Source: JAAFHB01 sp963675995 (GTDB taxonomy: Bacteria > Bacteroidota > Bacteroidia > Bacteroidales > Prolixibacteraceae). Taken from it: a DNA stretch of 64,000 nucleotides. Where the stretch lies: NCBI GenBank assembly GCA_963675995.2, contig CAXXIY010000002.1:1116001-1180000 (forward strand), in the 5' to 3' direction. This document shows, in pieces, positions 25,505 through 33,229 of the stretch. Each line of letters opens with the position of its first letter. Within the stretch, counting starts at the first letter, position 1. The position numbers and the translations under genes were made by a program. The notes beneath the pieces are model-generated. The model ran no database searches, was not told the origin of the DNA, and saw only the letters and a program-made list of their open reading frames with translations.

Positions 25505-28500
25505 ATGTTTAACCGACTAGTTAAATATTTTCTGGAAAATCGGTTGATTACCTTCATTTTCCTGATCACATTCGTGGTTTTAGGGGCTGTTTATATGCCA
25601 TTTAACCTGAAATCCGGTTTTCTGCCTCGTGATCCTCTTCGCGTGGATGCAATCCCCGATATTGGAGAGAATCAGCAAATCGTGGCAACCGAATGGATGG
25701 GACGGTCCCCCAAGGATATGCAGGATCAGGTAACTTACCCATTGACAACTGCCTTGTTGGGAATACCCGGAGTTCAGACGGTCAGAAGCACCTCTATGTT
25801 TGGCATGTCTTTTATTTATATAATTTTTAAAGATAATGTCGAGTTTTACTGGAGCAGGTCACGCATTCTTGAAAAACTCAATTCATTGCCTTCTGGCACT
25901 TTACCTCAGGGGGTTCAGCCAACTTTAGGGCCTGATGCCACCGCGCTTGGTCAAATTTTCTGGTATACGCTGGAAGGGCGCGATCCGAAAACTGGGAAAC
26001 CCAATGGCGGCTGGAATCCTCAGGAATTACGCAGCATTCAGGATTTCTATGTGAAATATGGCCTGTCTGCGGCTGAAGGGGTTTCTGAAGTGGCTTCGGT
26101 AGGTGGCTTTATAAAAGAGTATCAGGTAGATTTAAACCCGGAGGCGTTGAAAGCCTTTGGCGTGACGGTGATGGATGTCATGAATGCTGTCCGGAAAAGC
26201 AATCTCGATATCGGAGCTGAAACCATGGAGTTGAATAATGTGGAATACATTATTCGGGGGTTGGGTTATGTCAAGAACCTGGATGACCTCGAAATCTCAG
26301 TTGTGGCTGTCCGAAACAATGTTCCTGTCAGGATCAAAGATGTTGCACAGGTCTCATTTGGTCCTGCGACCCGGCGAGGGGGGCTCGACAAGGGTGGTGC
26401 TGAGGCTGTTGGAGCTGTGATTGTTTCCCGGTACGGATCAAACCCCATGGAGGTTATCGGTAATGTCAAAGCCAAAATAAAGGAGATTGAGGCAGGCCTG
26501 CCACAAAAAACTTTGCCTGACGGGACGATATCAAAAGTAACTGTAGTTCCTTTCTACGATCGAACCGGTTTGATTAAAGAGACGATCGGTACACTCGAAT
26601 CGGCCCTTTCGCACGAGATACTCATCAGCATCATTGTGATTATTATCTTGGTTATGAATCTCAGAGCATCTCTTATTGTTGCAGGGCTTCTGCCTATCGG
26701 AGTATTGATGACATTTATTTTAATGCGTTTTTTTGGTGTGGATGCCAACATCGTCGCTTTATCAGGTATTGCCATTGCTATAGGAGTAATGGTTGACATA
26801 GGAATTGTTGATGTTGAGAATATCCTTCGGCATCTCGAGATGCCTGAAAATGAAGGTGTACGGGGAAAGCAACTGCTGTCGGTGATTTACAACGCGACTA
26901 CAGAGGTCAGGGATGCAGTGGTCACCTCAATAGCTACAACAATCGTTAGTTTTCTGCCTGTCTTTGCGATGGAAGCGGCCGAAGGAAAGCTCTTTCATCC
27001 ACTTGCTTTTACCAAGACTTTCTCCCTGATATCGGCTTTCCTGCTGGGAATTATTGTTCTTCCTACTTTAACTTACCTTTTCTTTTCAATTCGCATCGAT
27101 ACAAAAAAGATCAGCAAAATCTGGAATGGCGGCTTGATTGGAGCAGGAATCCTGATTGTGGCTTTCTGGCAAACATGGCCGGCATTGGCAATAACCGCAA
27201 TAGGAATCAATAATTTGCTTAATGACCGCTGGGCTGAGAACCGTAGGGGATATACCAATTATATCAATATTGCCATCACGGTACTGGTTGCAAGCTGGTA
27301 TCTGACAATTGAATGGCTCCCATTGGGGGCGCACAACAGCAGTTTTGTAAACTTTCTGTTTGTAAGTGGAATTATAGCCGTCATTCTATCTGCATTAATG
27401 TCGATGGTCCATTTTTATGAAGTAATCATTCGTTGGGCATTGGAGCACAAAAAAAAGTTTCTGATTATTCCCGCTATTACCCTGATGTTTGGTCTTTTAG
27501 TCTGGCTGGGTTTTGATAAATTATTCGGATTCGTTGCTACAGGGGCTGAAAAAATAGGTTGGGCGAGCTTCAGGCATACTGCACTCTGGCAAACACCGGT
27601 AAGGATATTCCCCGGGACCGGGAAAGAGTTTATGCCTTCACTTAATGAAGGTTCTTTCCTGCTGATGCCTACCAGTATGCCTCATTCAAGCATCGAAAAA
27701 AACCTCGGTTATATCGAAACGCTTGACAAACGGCTTTCCACAATTCCCGAAGTGGAAATTGCGGTTGGTAAATGGGGACGAGTCAATTCTGCACTTGATC
27801 CGGCACCCGTTCAGATGTTCGAGAATACAATCAATTACAAGCCAGAGTATATCCTTGACGAAAATGGACAAAGACAAAAGTTCAAAATAGATGGTGATGG
27901 GAATTTTGTACTGAATTTATCCGAAGTTAAGAAAACGATAGAAATAAATGGAAATAAAACAGAAACAGATGGTAACAGAGTAGAAATTGAAAGGATTAAA
28001 GAGGTCAGGTATAACAGAGGAAATGAGTCTTTTATGGTCCAATTTGATGGCCGGTCTTTGATTGTCGAAAAACCTTATACCAATATTTCAGCCAATTTCA
28101 ATCAATTACAATTTATTTCCTCTGATTTCAACCTGTTTCAATCTATTTCCAGCAATTTCTGTCAATTTTTAATCCAGGATCACAACGGAGAATACTTTCG
28201 CCAGTGGAGGTCTCAAATAAAGAAACCGGATGATATCTGGAAGGAGATCGTAAAGGTGACCAATATCCCGGGTCTGACCTCTGCCCCAAAATTGCAACCT
28301 ATTGAAACCAGATTGGTGATGCTTTCAACAGGAATGCGTGCACCAATGGGGCTTAAAGTCTATGGGCCTGATTTAAATGCAATTGAGAAGGGGGGAATCG
28401 TACTCGAGAAGGCATTAAAGGAGGTGCCTTCGGTGAAAGCCGCTTCTGTCTTTTACGATCGTGCTGTTGGCGCTCCATACCTCGAAATCTCGCTAAAGCG

Positions 28501-29518
28501 TGAGGCTATGGCCCGTTATGGTATGACTGTAACTGATGTACAGGAGGTTTTGCAGGTGGCAGTAGGAGGAATGTCATTGAGTAATTCGGTTGAAGGGCGC
28601 GAGCGTTTTCCAATCCGGGTGAGGTATGCCAGAGAGCTAAGAGACAATCCTGAGGATATCGGCAGGATATTGATTCCCTCGATGAATGGTGTCCAAATTC
28701 CGCTCAGCGAGATTGCAGATATTGATTATTCCCGCGGTGCACAGATGATCCGAAGTGAAAACACCTTTCTAAATGGTTATGTGATTTTTGATAAGAACGA
28801 AGGTAAAGCAGAGGTAGATGTCGTGGAAGAGGCAACAAAATTCCTGGAACAGAAATTAAACTCAGGTTCCATCACTTTGCCTGCTGGTGTAACCTATAAA
28901 TTTGCCGGGAATTATGAACATCAGATCAGGGCGACAAAAAGATTGGCAATCGTCATACCCATAAGTTTGCTCCTGATATTGCTGCTGTTGTATTTCCAGT
29001 TCAGAACGATTACCGCCTCTTTTATCCACTTTTCAGGTGTTTTTGTCGCCTTTGCCGGTGGTTTTATCATGTTGTGGCTTTACGGGCAGGATTGGTTTTT
29101 GAATTTTTCGGTTACCGGAATTAACCTGCGGGATCTGTTCCAGATGCACACCGTAAATTTAAGTGTGGCAGTATGGGTCGGGTTTATCGCATTATTCGGA
29201 ATAGCGACTAACGACGGGGTAATTATGGGGACTTACATTCATCAGGTATTTGAGGAGCGAAAACCTGCCACTGTTCATGATGTTCGGGAGGCGGTGGTTG
29301 CTGCTGGATTGAAGCGCATAAGACCAGCAATGATGACCACTGCGGTCGCAGTCATTGCCTTGTTACCTGTTTTATCATCAAATGGTAAAGGTTCTGATAT
29401 TATGATTCCAATGGCAATACCCATGTTTGGAGGGATGGTTATCCAGGTGATGACCGTCTTTGTTGTACCCATGTTCCAGGCGATGTGGAGGGAGAGGGGA
29501 TTAATACATGGAAATTAA
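25505..29518 (+). CDS. CusA/CzcA-type heavy-metal RND efflux permease
   Basis: 1337-aa inner-membrane pump of the HME-RND family that drives metal from periplasm or cytoplasm through CusB and CusC, powered by protons. It has 12 core membrane segments plus extra hydrophobic stretches (about residues 535-560 and 575-645) that enlarge the middle. TM4 carries GVMVDIGIVDVEN with the proton-relay Asp; TM10 carries FGIATNDGVIMG. The conserved SAPKLQPIETRLVMLSTGMRAP segment is present. Family members are usually 1030-1280 aa. Part of the excess is an in-frame insert at about residues 810-887 built from decamer arrays (see repeat entry). Context (HMA, HYC_CC_PP, CusC, CusB) favours copper or silver. 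Confidence 0.95.
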   Translation: MFNRLVKYFLENRLITFIFLITFVVLGAVYMPFNLKSGFLPRDPLRVDAIPDIGENQQIVATEWMGRSPKDMQDQVTYPLTTALLGIPGVQTVRSTSMFGMSFIYIIFKDNVEFYWSRSRILEKLNSLPSGTLPQGVQPTLGPDATALGQIFWYTLEGRDPKTGKPNGGWNPQELRSIQDFYVKYGLSAAEGVSEVASVGGFIKEYQVDLNPEALKAFGVTVMDVMNAVRKSNLDIGAETMELNNVEYIIRGLGYVKNLDDLEISVVAVRNNVPVRIKDVAQVSFGPATRRGGLDKGGAEAVGAVIVSRYGSNPMEVIGNVKAKIKEIEAGLPQKTLPDGTISKVTVVPFYDRTGLIKETIGTLESALSHEILISIIVIIILVMNLRASLIVAGLLPIGVLMTFILMRFFGVDANIVALSGIAIAIGVMVDIGIVDVENILRHLEMPENEGVRGKQLLSVIYNATTEVRDAVVTSIATTIVSFLPVFAMEAAEGKLFHPLAFTKTFSLISAFLLGIIVLPTLTYLFFSIRIDTKKISKIWNGGLIGAGILIVAFWQTWPALAITAIGINNLLNDRWAENRRGYTNYINIAITVLVASWYLTIEWLPLGAHNSSFVNFLFVSGIIAVILSALMSMVHFYEVIIRWALEHKKKFLIIPAITLMFGLLVWLGFDKLFGFVATGAEKIGWASFRHTALWQTPVRIFPGTGKEFMPSLNEGSFLLMPTSMPHSSIEKNLGYIETLDKRLSTIPEVEIAVGKWGRVNSALDPAPVQMFENTINYKPEYILDENGQRQKFKIDGDGNFVLNLSEVKKTIEINGNKTETDGNRVEIERIKEVRYNRGNESFMVQFDGRSLIVEKPYTNISANFNQLQFISSDFNLFQSISSNFCQFLIQDHNGEYFRQWRSQIKKPDDIWKEIVKVTNIPGLTSAPKLQPIETRLVMLSTGMRAPMGLKVYGPDLNAIEKGGIVLEKALKEVPSVKAASVFYDRAVGAPYLEISLKREAMARYGMTVTDVQEVLQVAVGGMSLSNSVEGRERFPIRVRYARELRDNPEDIGRILIPSMNGVQIPLSEIADIDYSRGAQMIRSENTFLNGYVIFDKNEGKAEVDVVEEATKFLEQKLNSGSITLPAGVTYKFAGNYEHQIRATKRLAIVIPISLLLILLLLYFQFRTITASFIHFSGVFVAFAGGFIMLWLYGQDWFLNFSVTGINLRDLFQMHTVNLSVAVWVGFIALFGIATNDGVIMGTYIHQVFEERKPATVHDVREAVVAAGLKRIRPAMMTTAVAVIALLPVLSSNGKGSDIMIPMAIPMFGGMVIQVMTVFVVPMFQAMWRERGLIHGN
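27931..28160. repeat. Inverted pair of decamer arrays inside the CusA gene
   Basis: Left array, forward: GAAA-type units start at 27931, 27941, 27951, 27962, 27972 (variant GTAA) and 27983. Right array, reverse: TTTC-type units start at 28086, 28096, 28106 (variant TTAC), 28116, 28126, 28136, 28146 and 28156, exactly 10 bases apart. They enclose about 90 bases of other sequence. The whole block is translated in frame as CusA residues of about 810-887, Lys/Glu/Asn-rich on the left and Phe/Ser/Asn-rich on the right. The flanking protein sequence is conserved in the family; the block is not. Confidence 0.75.
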
Positions 29519-29550
29519 TTGAAATATAGGGAAATACATTGAAATAGCCA
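29511..29550 (+). repeat. Decamer array left of the four-helix-bundle gene
   Basis: Four forward units of GAAAT plus five variable bases, starting at 29511, 29521, 29531 and 29541 (gaaattaatt, gaaatatagg, gaaatacatt, gaaatagcca). The CusA stop codon lies in the first unit. Downstream (29551-29751) the sequence is AT-rich and non-coding, with looser GAAAT copies at 29558 and 29571. It mirrors the reverse array at 30191. Confidence 0.75.
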
Positions 29551-29751
29551 TCGTTGAGAAATCAAATACCGAAATGAAAATTTTCCCATGGCTGTTAGCT
29601 TTGCTGATCTATGATTCCATCTGACCTTTAAAAAACAAATTATTTAAAGATGAAATAATTGCAGATATTATAGAAGTGGAATTGATGAAAATTGATATGA
29701 ATATTCTTAAAATTAAAATGATAATAAGAATTAATCTAAAAATATAAAGTT

Positions 29752-30150
29752 ATGGGAAGTAAAAATTATATTGAATTAAAAAATCTTGAGGTCTATCAAT
29801 TATCCAGAAAGTTATCATCAATTGCGTGGAAAATATTTTGCCAAATGTCTTTCGGGGACAAAAGGCATAAAGGTGATCAATTTCTACGATCAGTTGATGT
29901 AGTCGGCGCCAATATCACTGAGGGATATGGACGGTTTCACTACCTCGATAAAGTCCGGTTTTGCGATAATGCCAGAGGTTCTCATTTTGAGGCTTTCGTT
30001 CATTGGTTAGAATTGATGTCGGAAAGAGAAAAAATCTCAACGGAGGAGTTCGAATACCTTAGTGGACAAGCATCAGCATTGCTTCTTAGGCATAATAATT
30101 TTATTACAGTTACTACCAAAAAAGGGAGAGAAAATCATGATAAAGTTTGA
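29752..30150 (+). CDS. Four-helix-bundle protein (S23/Avd-like)
   Basis: 132 aa, TIGR02436-type family. This family includes proteins encoded in 23S rRNA intervening sequences and is related in fold to the Avd protein of diversity-generating retroelements, which forms a positively charged pentamer. Family motifs: NLEVYQLSRKLSSIAW, QFLRSVDVVGANITEGYGR, and ARGSHFEAFVHWLE. Function unknown; a nucleic-acid-binding role is inferred from relatives. It interrupts an otherwise standard CusA-CusC-CusB order, is flanked by inverted decamer arrays, and its last 14 bases overlap the CusC start. These are signs of insertion into the operon. Confidence 0.9.
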   Translation: MGSKNYIELKNLEVYQLSRKLSSIAWKIFCQMSFGDKRHKGDQFLRSVDVVGANITEGYGRFHYLDKVRFCDNARGSHFEAFVHWLELMSEREKISTEEFEYLSGQASALLLRHNNFITVTTKKGRENHDKV

Positions 30151-31591
30151 CAGGGATTTAAGGGATAAGCAATTTTTAAATCAAGTCTTATTTCTGATTA
30201 TTTCTATTTATTTCCTTCTATTTCCATTTTTTTCAGCCTATTCCCAGGATTCTTTGGTCTATTACCTTGAAATGGCGGGCAAAAATAACCCTGCCGTTTT
30301 GCAGAAATTCACCGAATACAAGGCAGCTCTGCAGAAGGTGCCTCAGGTCGGCAGTTTACCCGATCCGGAGCTGAGCACCGGTATATTTCTTAGTCCTATG
30401 GAACTCATAAGCGGTAAACAGGTGGCAGATATCCGTTTGATGCAGATGTTTCCGTGGTTTGGAGTGCTGAAGAATGCAAAAGACGAAATGAGTCTGATGG
30501 CTAAAGCTAAATTTGAAGCGTTTCGTGAAACTAAACTGGAGGTATTATATGGTGTTCAGCAAACCTGGAACGAATTGCAGAAGGTTCACCAGACCGTGCG
30601 GATAAACGAAGAAAATCTCGAAATTTTGAAATCACTTGAGCGGCTATCGCTGGTAAAATTCAAGGCGGCCTCTTCCGGTATAGGGGGCACTTCTGGTGGA
30701 CCAATACAGGGTAGTGCTTCACCGACAAATGCTTCTGGCGCATCAGGTATGACAACAATGGGTAACAAGGGGTCTACAACATCCAATCAAATTCCTCCAT
30801 CCATGGTTGCGGCTCCCATGAGTTCTTCAGGCAGCCCTGGTCTTGCAGATGTTTACCGGATTCAGATGGAGATTGGGGAACTTGAAAACAGTATCAGTTT
30901 ATTGAAGAATCAGCAACAAACCATTGCTGCAAAGTTCAATGGTTATCTGAACCGTTCTCAAAAGCTGGCACTGGTATTACCTGAAAAGTTGAGAGCCGAT
31001 ACACTTGTTTATTCACTTTCAGAATTCGCTGACAGTATGCAGAATCGCAGCCCGATGCTGGGAATGTTGAAATACGAACAACAATCGTATGAGGCGAGAC
31101 GTCAGATGGTTACACGAATGAGTTATCCGATGGTGGGTCTGGGGCTGAATTACTCAGTAATTAAAAAAAATGAAATGTCAACCTCTCAAATGAACGGCAG
31201 CGATATGATTATGCCGATGGTTACGGTCACGCTACCCATCTACAGAAAAAAATACAAGGCGATGCAGGAGGAGGCAATCCAGATGAAAAAGGCTACAGAG
31301 CAGGGATATCAGGCTACCTCCAATTCATTGCAAACCGAATACTACGAAGCAATTCAACTTTACCAGGATGCTCAGCGACGCATGAGGCTTTATGCAAATC
31401 AGGGTCAGTTAGCCGATAAATCGCTAAGTATCCTGCTCAAAAGTTTCTCGGCATCTGGATCCGATTTATCTGATTTACTTCGAATTCGACAGCAGAAACT
31501 TGATTTCGGACTAAAACAAATTGAAGCAATCGCTGATAACAATACGGCTATTGCCTTGTTGAAAAAATTGAGTTGCATAGAGATCCATTAA
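30137..31591 (+). CDS. CusC-type outer-membrane efflux channel (TolC family)
   Basis: 484-aa outer-membrane factor of the metal pump. Two OEP repeats are recognisable (YYLEMAGKNNPAVLQKFTEYKAA near the start, YYEAIQLYQDAQRRM late). A Gly/Ser/Thr/Met-rich loop (about residues 185-240: GGTSGG, GASGMTTMG, MSSSGSPG) separates helices and may sit at a channel turn. The ATG at 30137 is chosen because GGGAG lies 8 bases upstream. It overlaps the four-helix-bundle gene by 14 bases. The signal-peptide core (LFLIISIYFLLFPFFSAYSQ) is encoded by a reverse decamer array, so the present leader may derive from inserted DNA. Confidence 0.9.
   Translation: MIKFDRDLRDKQFLNQVLFLIISIYFLLFPFFSAYSQDSLVYYLEMAGKNNPAVLQKFTEYKAALQKVPQVGSLPDPELSTGIFLSPMELISGKQVADIRLMQMFPWFGVLKNAKDEMSLMAKAKFEAFRETKLEVLYGVQQTWNELQKVHQTVRINEENLEILKSLERLSLVKFKAASSGIGGTSGGPIQGSASPTNASGASGMTTMGNKGSTTSNQIPPSMVAAPMSSSGSPGLADVYRIQMEIGELENSISLLKNQQQTIAAKFNGYLNRSQKLALVLPEKLRADTLVYSLSEFADSMQNRSPMLGMLKYEQQSYEARRQMVTRMSYPMVGLGLNYSVIKKNEMSTSQMNGSDMIMPMVTVTLPIYRKKYKAMQEEAIQMKKATEQGYQATSNSLQTEYYEAIQLYQDAQRRMRLYANQGQLADKSLSILLKSFSASGSDLSDLLRIRQQKLDFGLKQIEAIADNNTAIALLKKLSCIEIH
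30191..30240 (-). repeat. Decamer array right of the four-helix-bundle gene
   Basis: Five reverse units begin with TTTC at 30191, 30201, 30211, 30221 and 30231, exactly 10 bases apart. On the minus strand they read GAAATAATCA, GAAATAAATA, GAAATAGAAG and so on, the same family as at 29511 and 27931. The array is inside the CusC gene and encodes the hydrophobic part of its leader. Confidence 0.75.
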
Positions 31592-31603
31592 AATTAAATT
31601 ATC

Positions 31604-33151
31604 ATGAACCGTCAAACGATATTTTTAATCATTACCCTGATCATCGGCATTTTTCTGGGATGGTTGTTTTTCCATGCTCCAGTGGGGATGAAAGAAGAAA
31701 GTGATCATCATTCTGATACTGCAAAGGTGGCAGTCTGGACCTGTGCTATGCATCCCCAAATACACATGGATCAACCCGGAAAATGTCCGATCTGCGCAAT
31801 GGAGCTGATCCCTCTTTTACAAACCAATACAGATTCGATTGATCCGGATGCAATCCATTTGACCAAAGAATCAGTACAGCTTGCCAATGTGCTCACCTCT
31901 TTTGTCACTATTCAGAATCCGGTGAAAGAACTGCGTCTTTATGGCAAAATACAGGCTGACGAACGATTGCTTCAAAACCAGGTGAGCCACATCCCGGGAA
32001 GAATTGAAAAATTGATGGTCAATTTTACAGGTGAACAGGTTGTTAAAGGGCAAAAGCTTGCGCAGATTTATTCACCTGAACTGGTCACCGCACAGCAGGA
32101 ATTGCTCGAGGCTGTCAAAACGAAGCTGGCTCAGCCTGAAATTTATTCCGCGGCAAAGGAAAAACTTCATCAATGGAAGTTGACTGAGGGGCAAATTTCG
32201 GCAATTGAAAATTCGGGGAACATTCAGACCGATATTGATATTGTTTCAAATACAAGTGGCATTGTTACTTCACGGCGTGTAAACACCGGCGACTACGTAA
32301 GTCAGGGTACTGTACTCTATGAAATCTCTGATCTCTCAAGAGTCTGGGTTTTGTTTGATGCCTACGAAAGCGACCTCCCCTTTTTGAAAAAAGGTGACAA
32401 ACTTGGGTTTACAGTTCAAGCATTGCCAGGGATCACCTATTCCGGAGCTGTTATTTTTATTGATCCGGTGATTGATGCGGTCAACAGGGTGGCAAAGGTT
32501 CGGGTAGAAATCGGCAATCCCGGCGGAAAGCTCAAACCCGAAATGTTTGTCACAGGTATCGTAAAATCAGATCTTACGGAATACAGAAATCGGTTGATTA
32601 TCCCCAAATCGGCTGTACTCTGGACAGGTAAGCGATCTGTCGTATATGTAAAATTGCCGAATTCAGAAGAGCCTGTTTTTAAAATCCGGGATATTGAACT
32701 TGGCCCGCTTCTCGAAAGCAGTTATGTTGTTATGAATGGATTAAAGGAGGGCGAAGAGATCGTCACGCAAGGTGCATTCAGCGTTGATGCGGCAGCTCAG
32801 TTGGAAGGGAAGTCCAGCATGATGAATCCTGCGGAGACTGAAAAAGAACTTCAGGCTAAGGATCAAAATCAGCCTCTGATTGGTACCGTTGAGGAGCATT
32901 TTAAAGTTTCAGGTAATTGCGATATGTGTAAGGAGCGGATAGAGGGGGCTGCAAAATCGGTAGCAGGAGTTTTGAAGGCAGAATGGAATAAGTCAGATAA
33001 AGTTGTTCATATTCAATTTGATGCAAATATGACCAGTTTGGATGCAATTGAAAAATCGATTGCCAAAGCAGGCCATGATACGGAAAAATTTAAGGCTTCG
33101 GAAGCTGACTACAAACTTCTTCCGGAATGTTGCCGTTACAGGACAAAATAG
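31604..33151 (+). CDS. CusB-type metal efflux adaptor with N- and C-terminal metal-binding domains
   Basis: 515 aa periplasmic adaptor. A membrane anchor (ITLIIGIFLGWLFFHAP) is followed by a Cys/Met/His heavy-metal-binding motif (WTCAMHPQIHMDQPGKCPICAMEL, here split: WTCAMHPQI, KCPICAMELIPL). The adaptor core includes RIEKLMVNFTGEQVVKGQKL and the lipoyl half ISDLSRVWVLFDAYESDL. The last 75 residues add an HMA domain (GNCDMCKERIEGA) ending in LPECCRYR, homologous to the separate exported HMA protein at 25043. The adaptor thus carries metal sites at both ends, which would raise local metal capture. It is the last gene of the cluster, 12 bases after CusC. Confidence 0.94.
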   Translation: MNRQTIFLIITLIIGIFLGWLFFHAPVGMKEESDHHSDTAKVAVWTCAMHPQIHMDQPGKCPICAMELIPLLQTNTDSIDPDAIHLTKESVQLANVLTSFVTIQNPVKELRLYGKIQADERLLQNQVSHIPGRIEKLMVNFTGEQVVKGQKLAQIYSPELVTAQQELLEAVKTKLAQPEIYSAAKEKLHQWKLTEGQISAIENSGNIQTDIDIVSNTSGIVTSRRVNTGDYVSQGTVLYEISDLSRVWVLFDAYESDLPFLKKGDKLGFTVQALPGITYSGAVIFIDPVIDAVNRVAKVRVEIGNPGGKLKPEMFVTGIVKSDLTEYRNRLIIPKSAVLWTGKRSVVYVKLPNSEEPVFKIRDIELGPLLESSYVVMNGLKEGEEIVTQGAFSVDAAAQLEGKSSMMNPAETEKELQAKDQNQPLIGTVEEHFKVSGNCDMCKERIEGAAKSVAGVLKAEWNKSDKVVHIQFDANMTSLDAIEKSIAKAGHDTEKFKASEADYKLLPECCRYRTK

Positions 33152-33160
33152 AAAAATTTA

Positions 33161-33191
33161 ACCCTGACAGGGTTTCAAAACCTGTCAGGGT
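33161..33191. terminator. Palindrome between convergent genes (CCTGTCAGG family)
   Basis: Arms accctgacagg (33161-33171) and cctgtcagggt (33181-33191) pair perfectly with a 9-base loop. It lies between the CusB-type gene and the opposing POT gene. The stem core recurs at 40992-41024, also between convergent genes, so this is a dispersed palindrome likely serving as a two-way terminator. Confidence 0.75.
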
Positions 33192-33229
33192 CAAAAAATA
33201 ATTTCAGAAAAAATCTTGTTTACAAATTA

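Noticed and set aside
29752..30150. Four-helix-bundle gene as the Avd of a diversity-generating retroelement
   Set aside because: No reverse transcriptase, template repeat or variable repeat was found nearby. The gene fits the broader S23-like family.
29752..30150. Four-helix-bundle gene as part of a 23S rRNA intervening sequence
   Set aside because: Surrounding DNA is metal-efflux coding sequence, with no rRNA in the window.
27931..30240. Decamer arrays as a CRISPR array
   Set aside because: Unit pitch is 10 bases, with no 25-40 base repeats, no spacers of CRISPR length and no cas genes.
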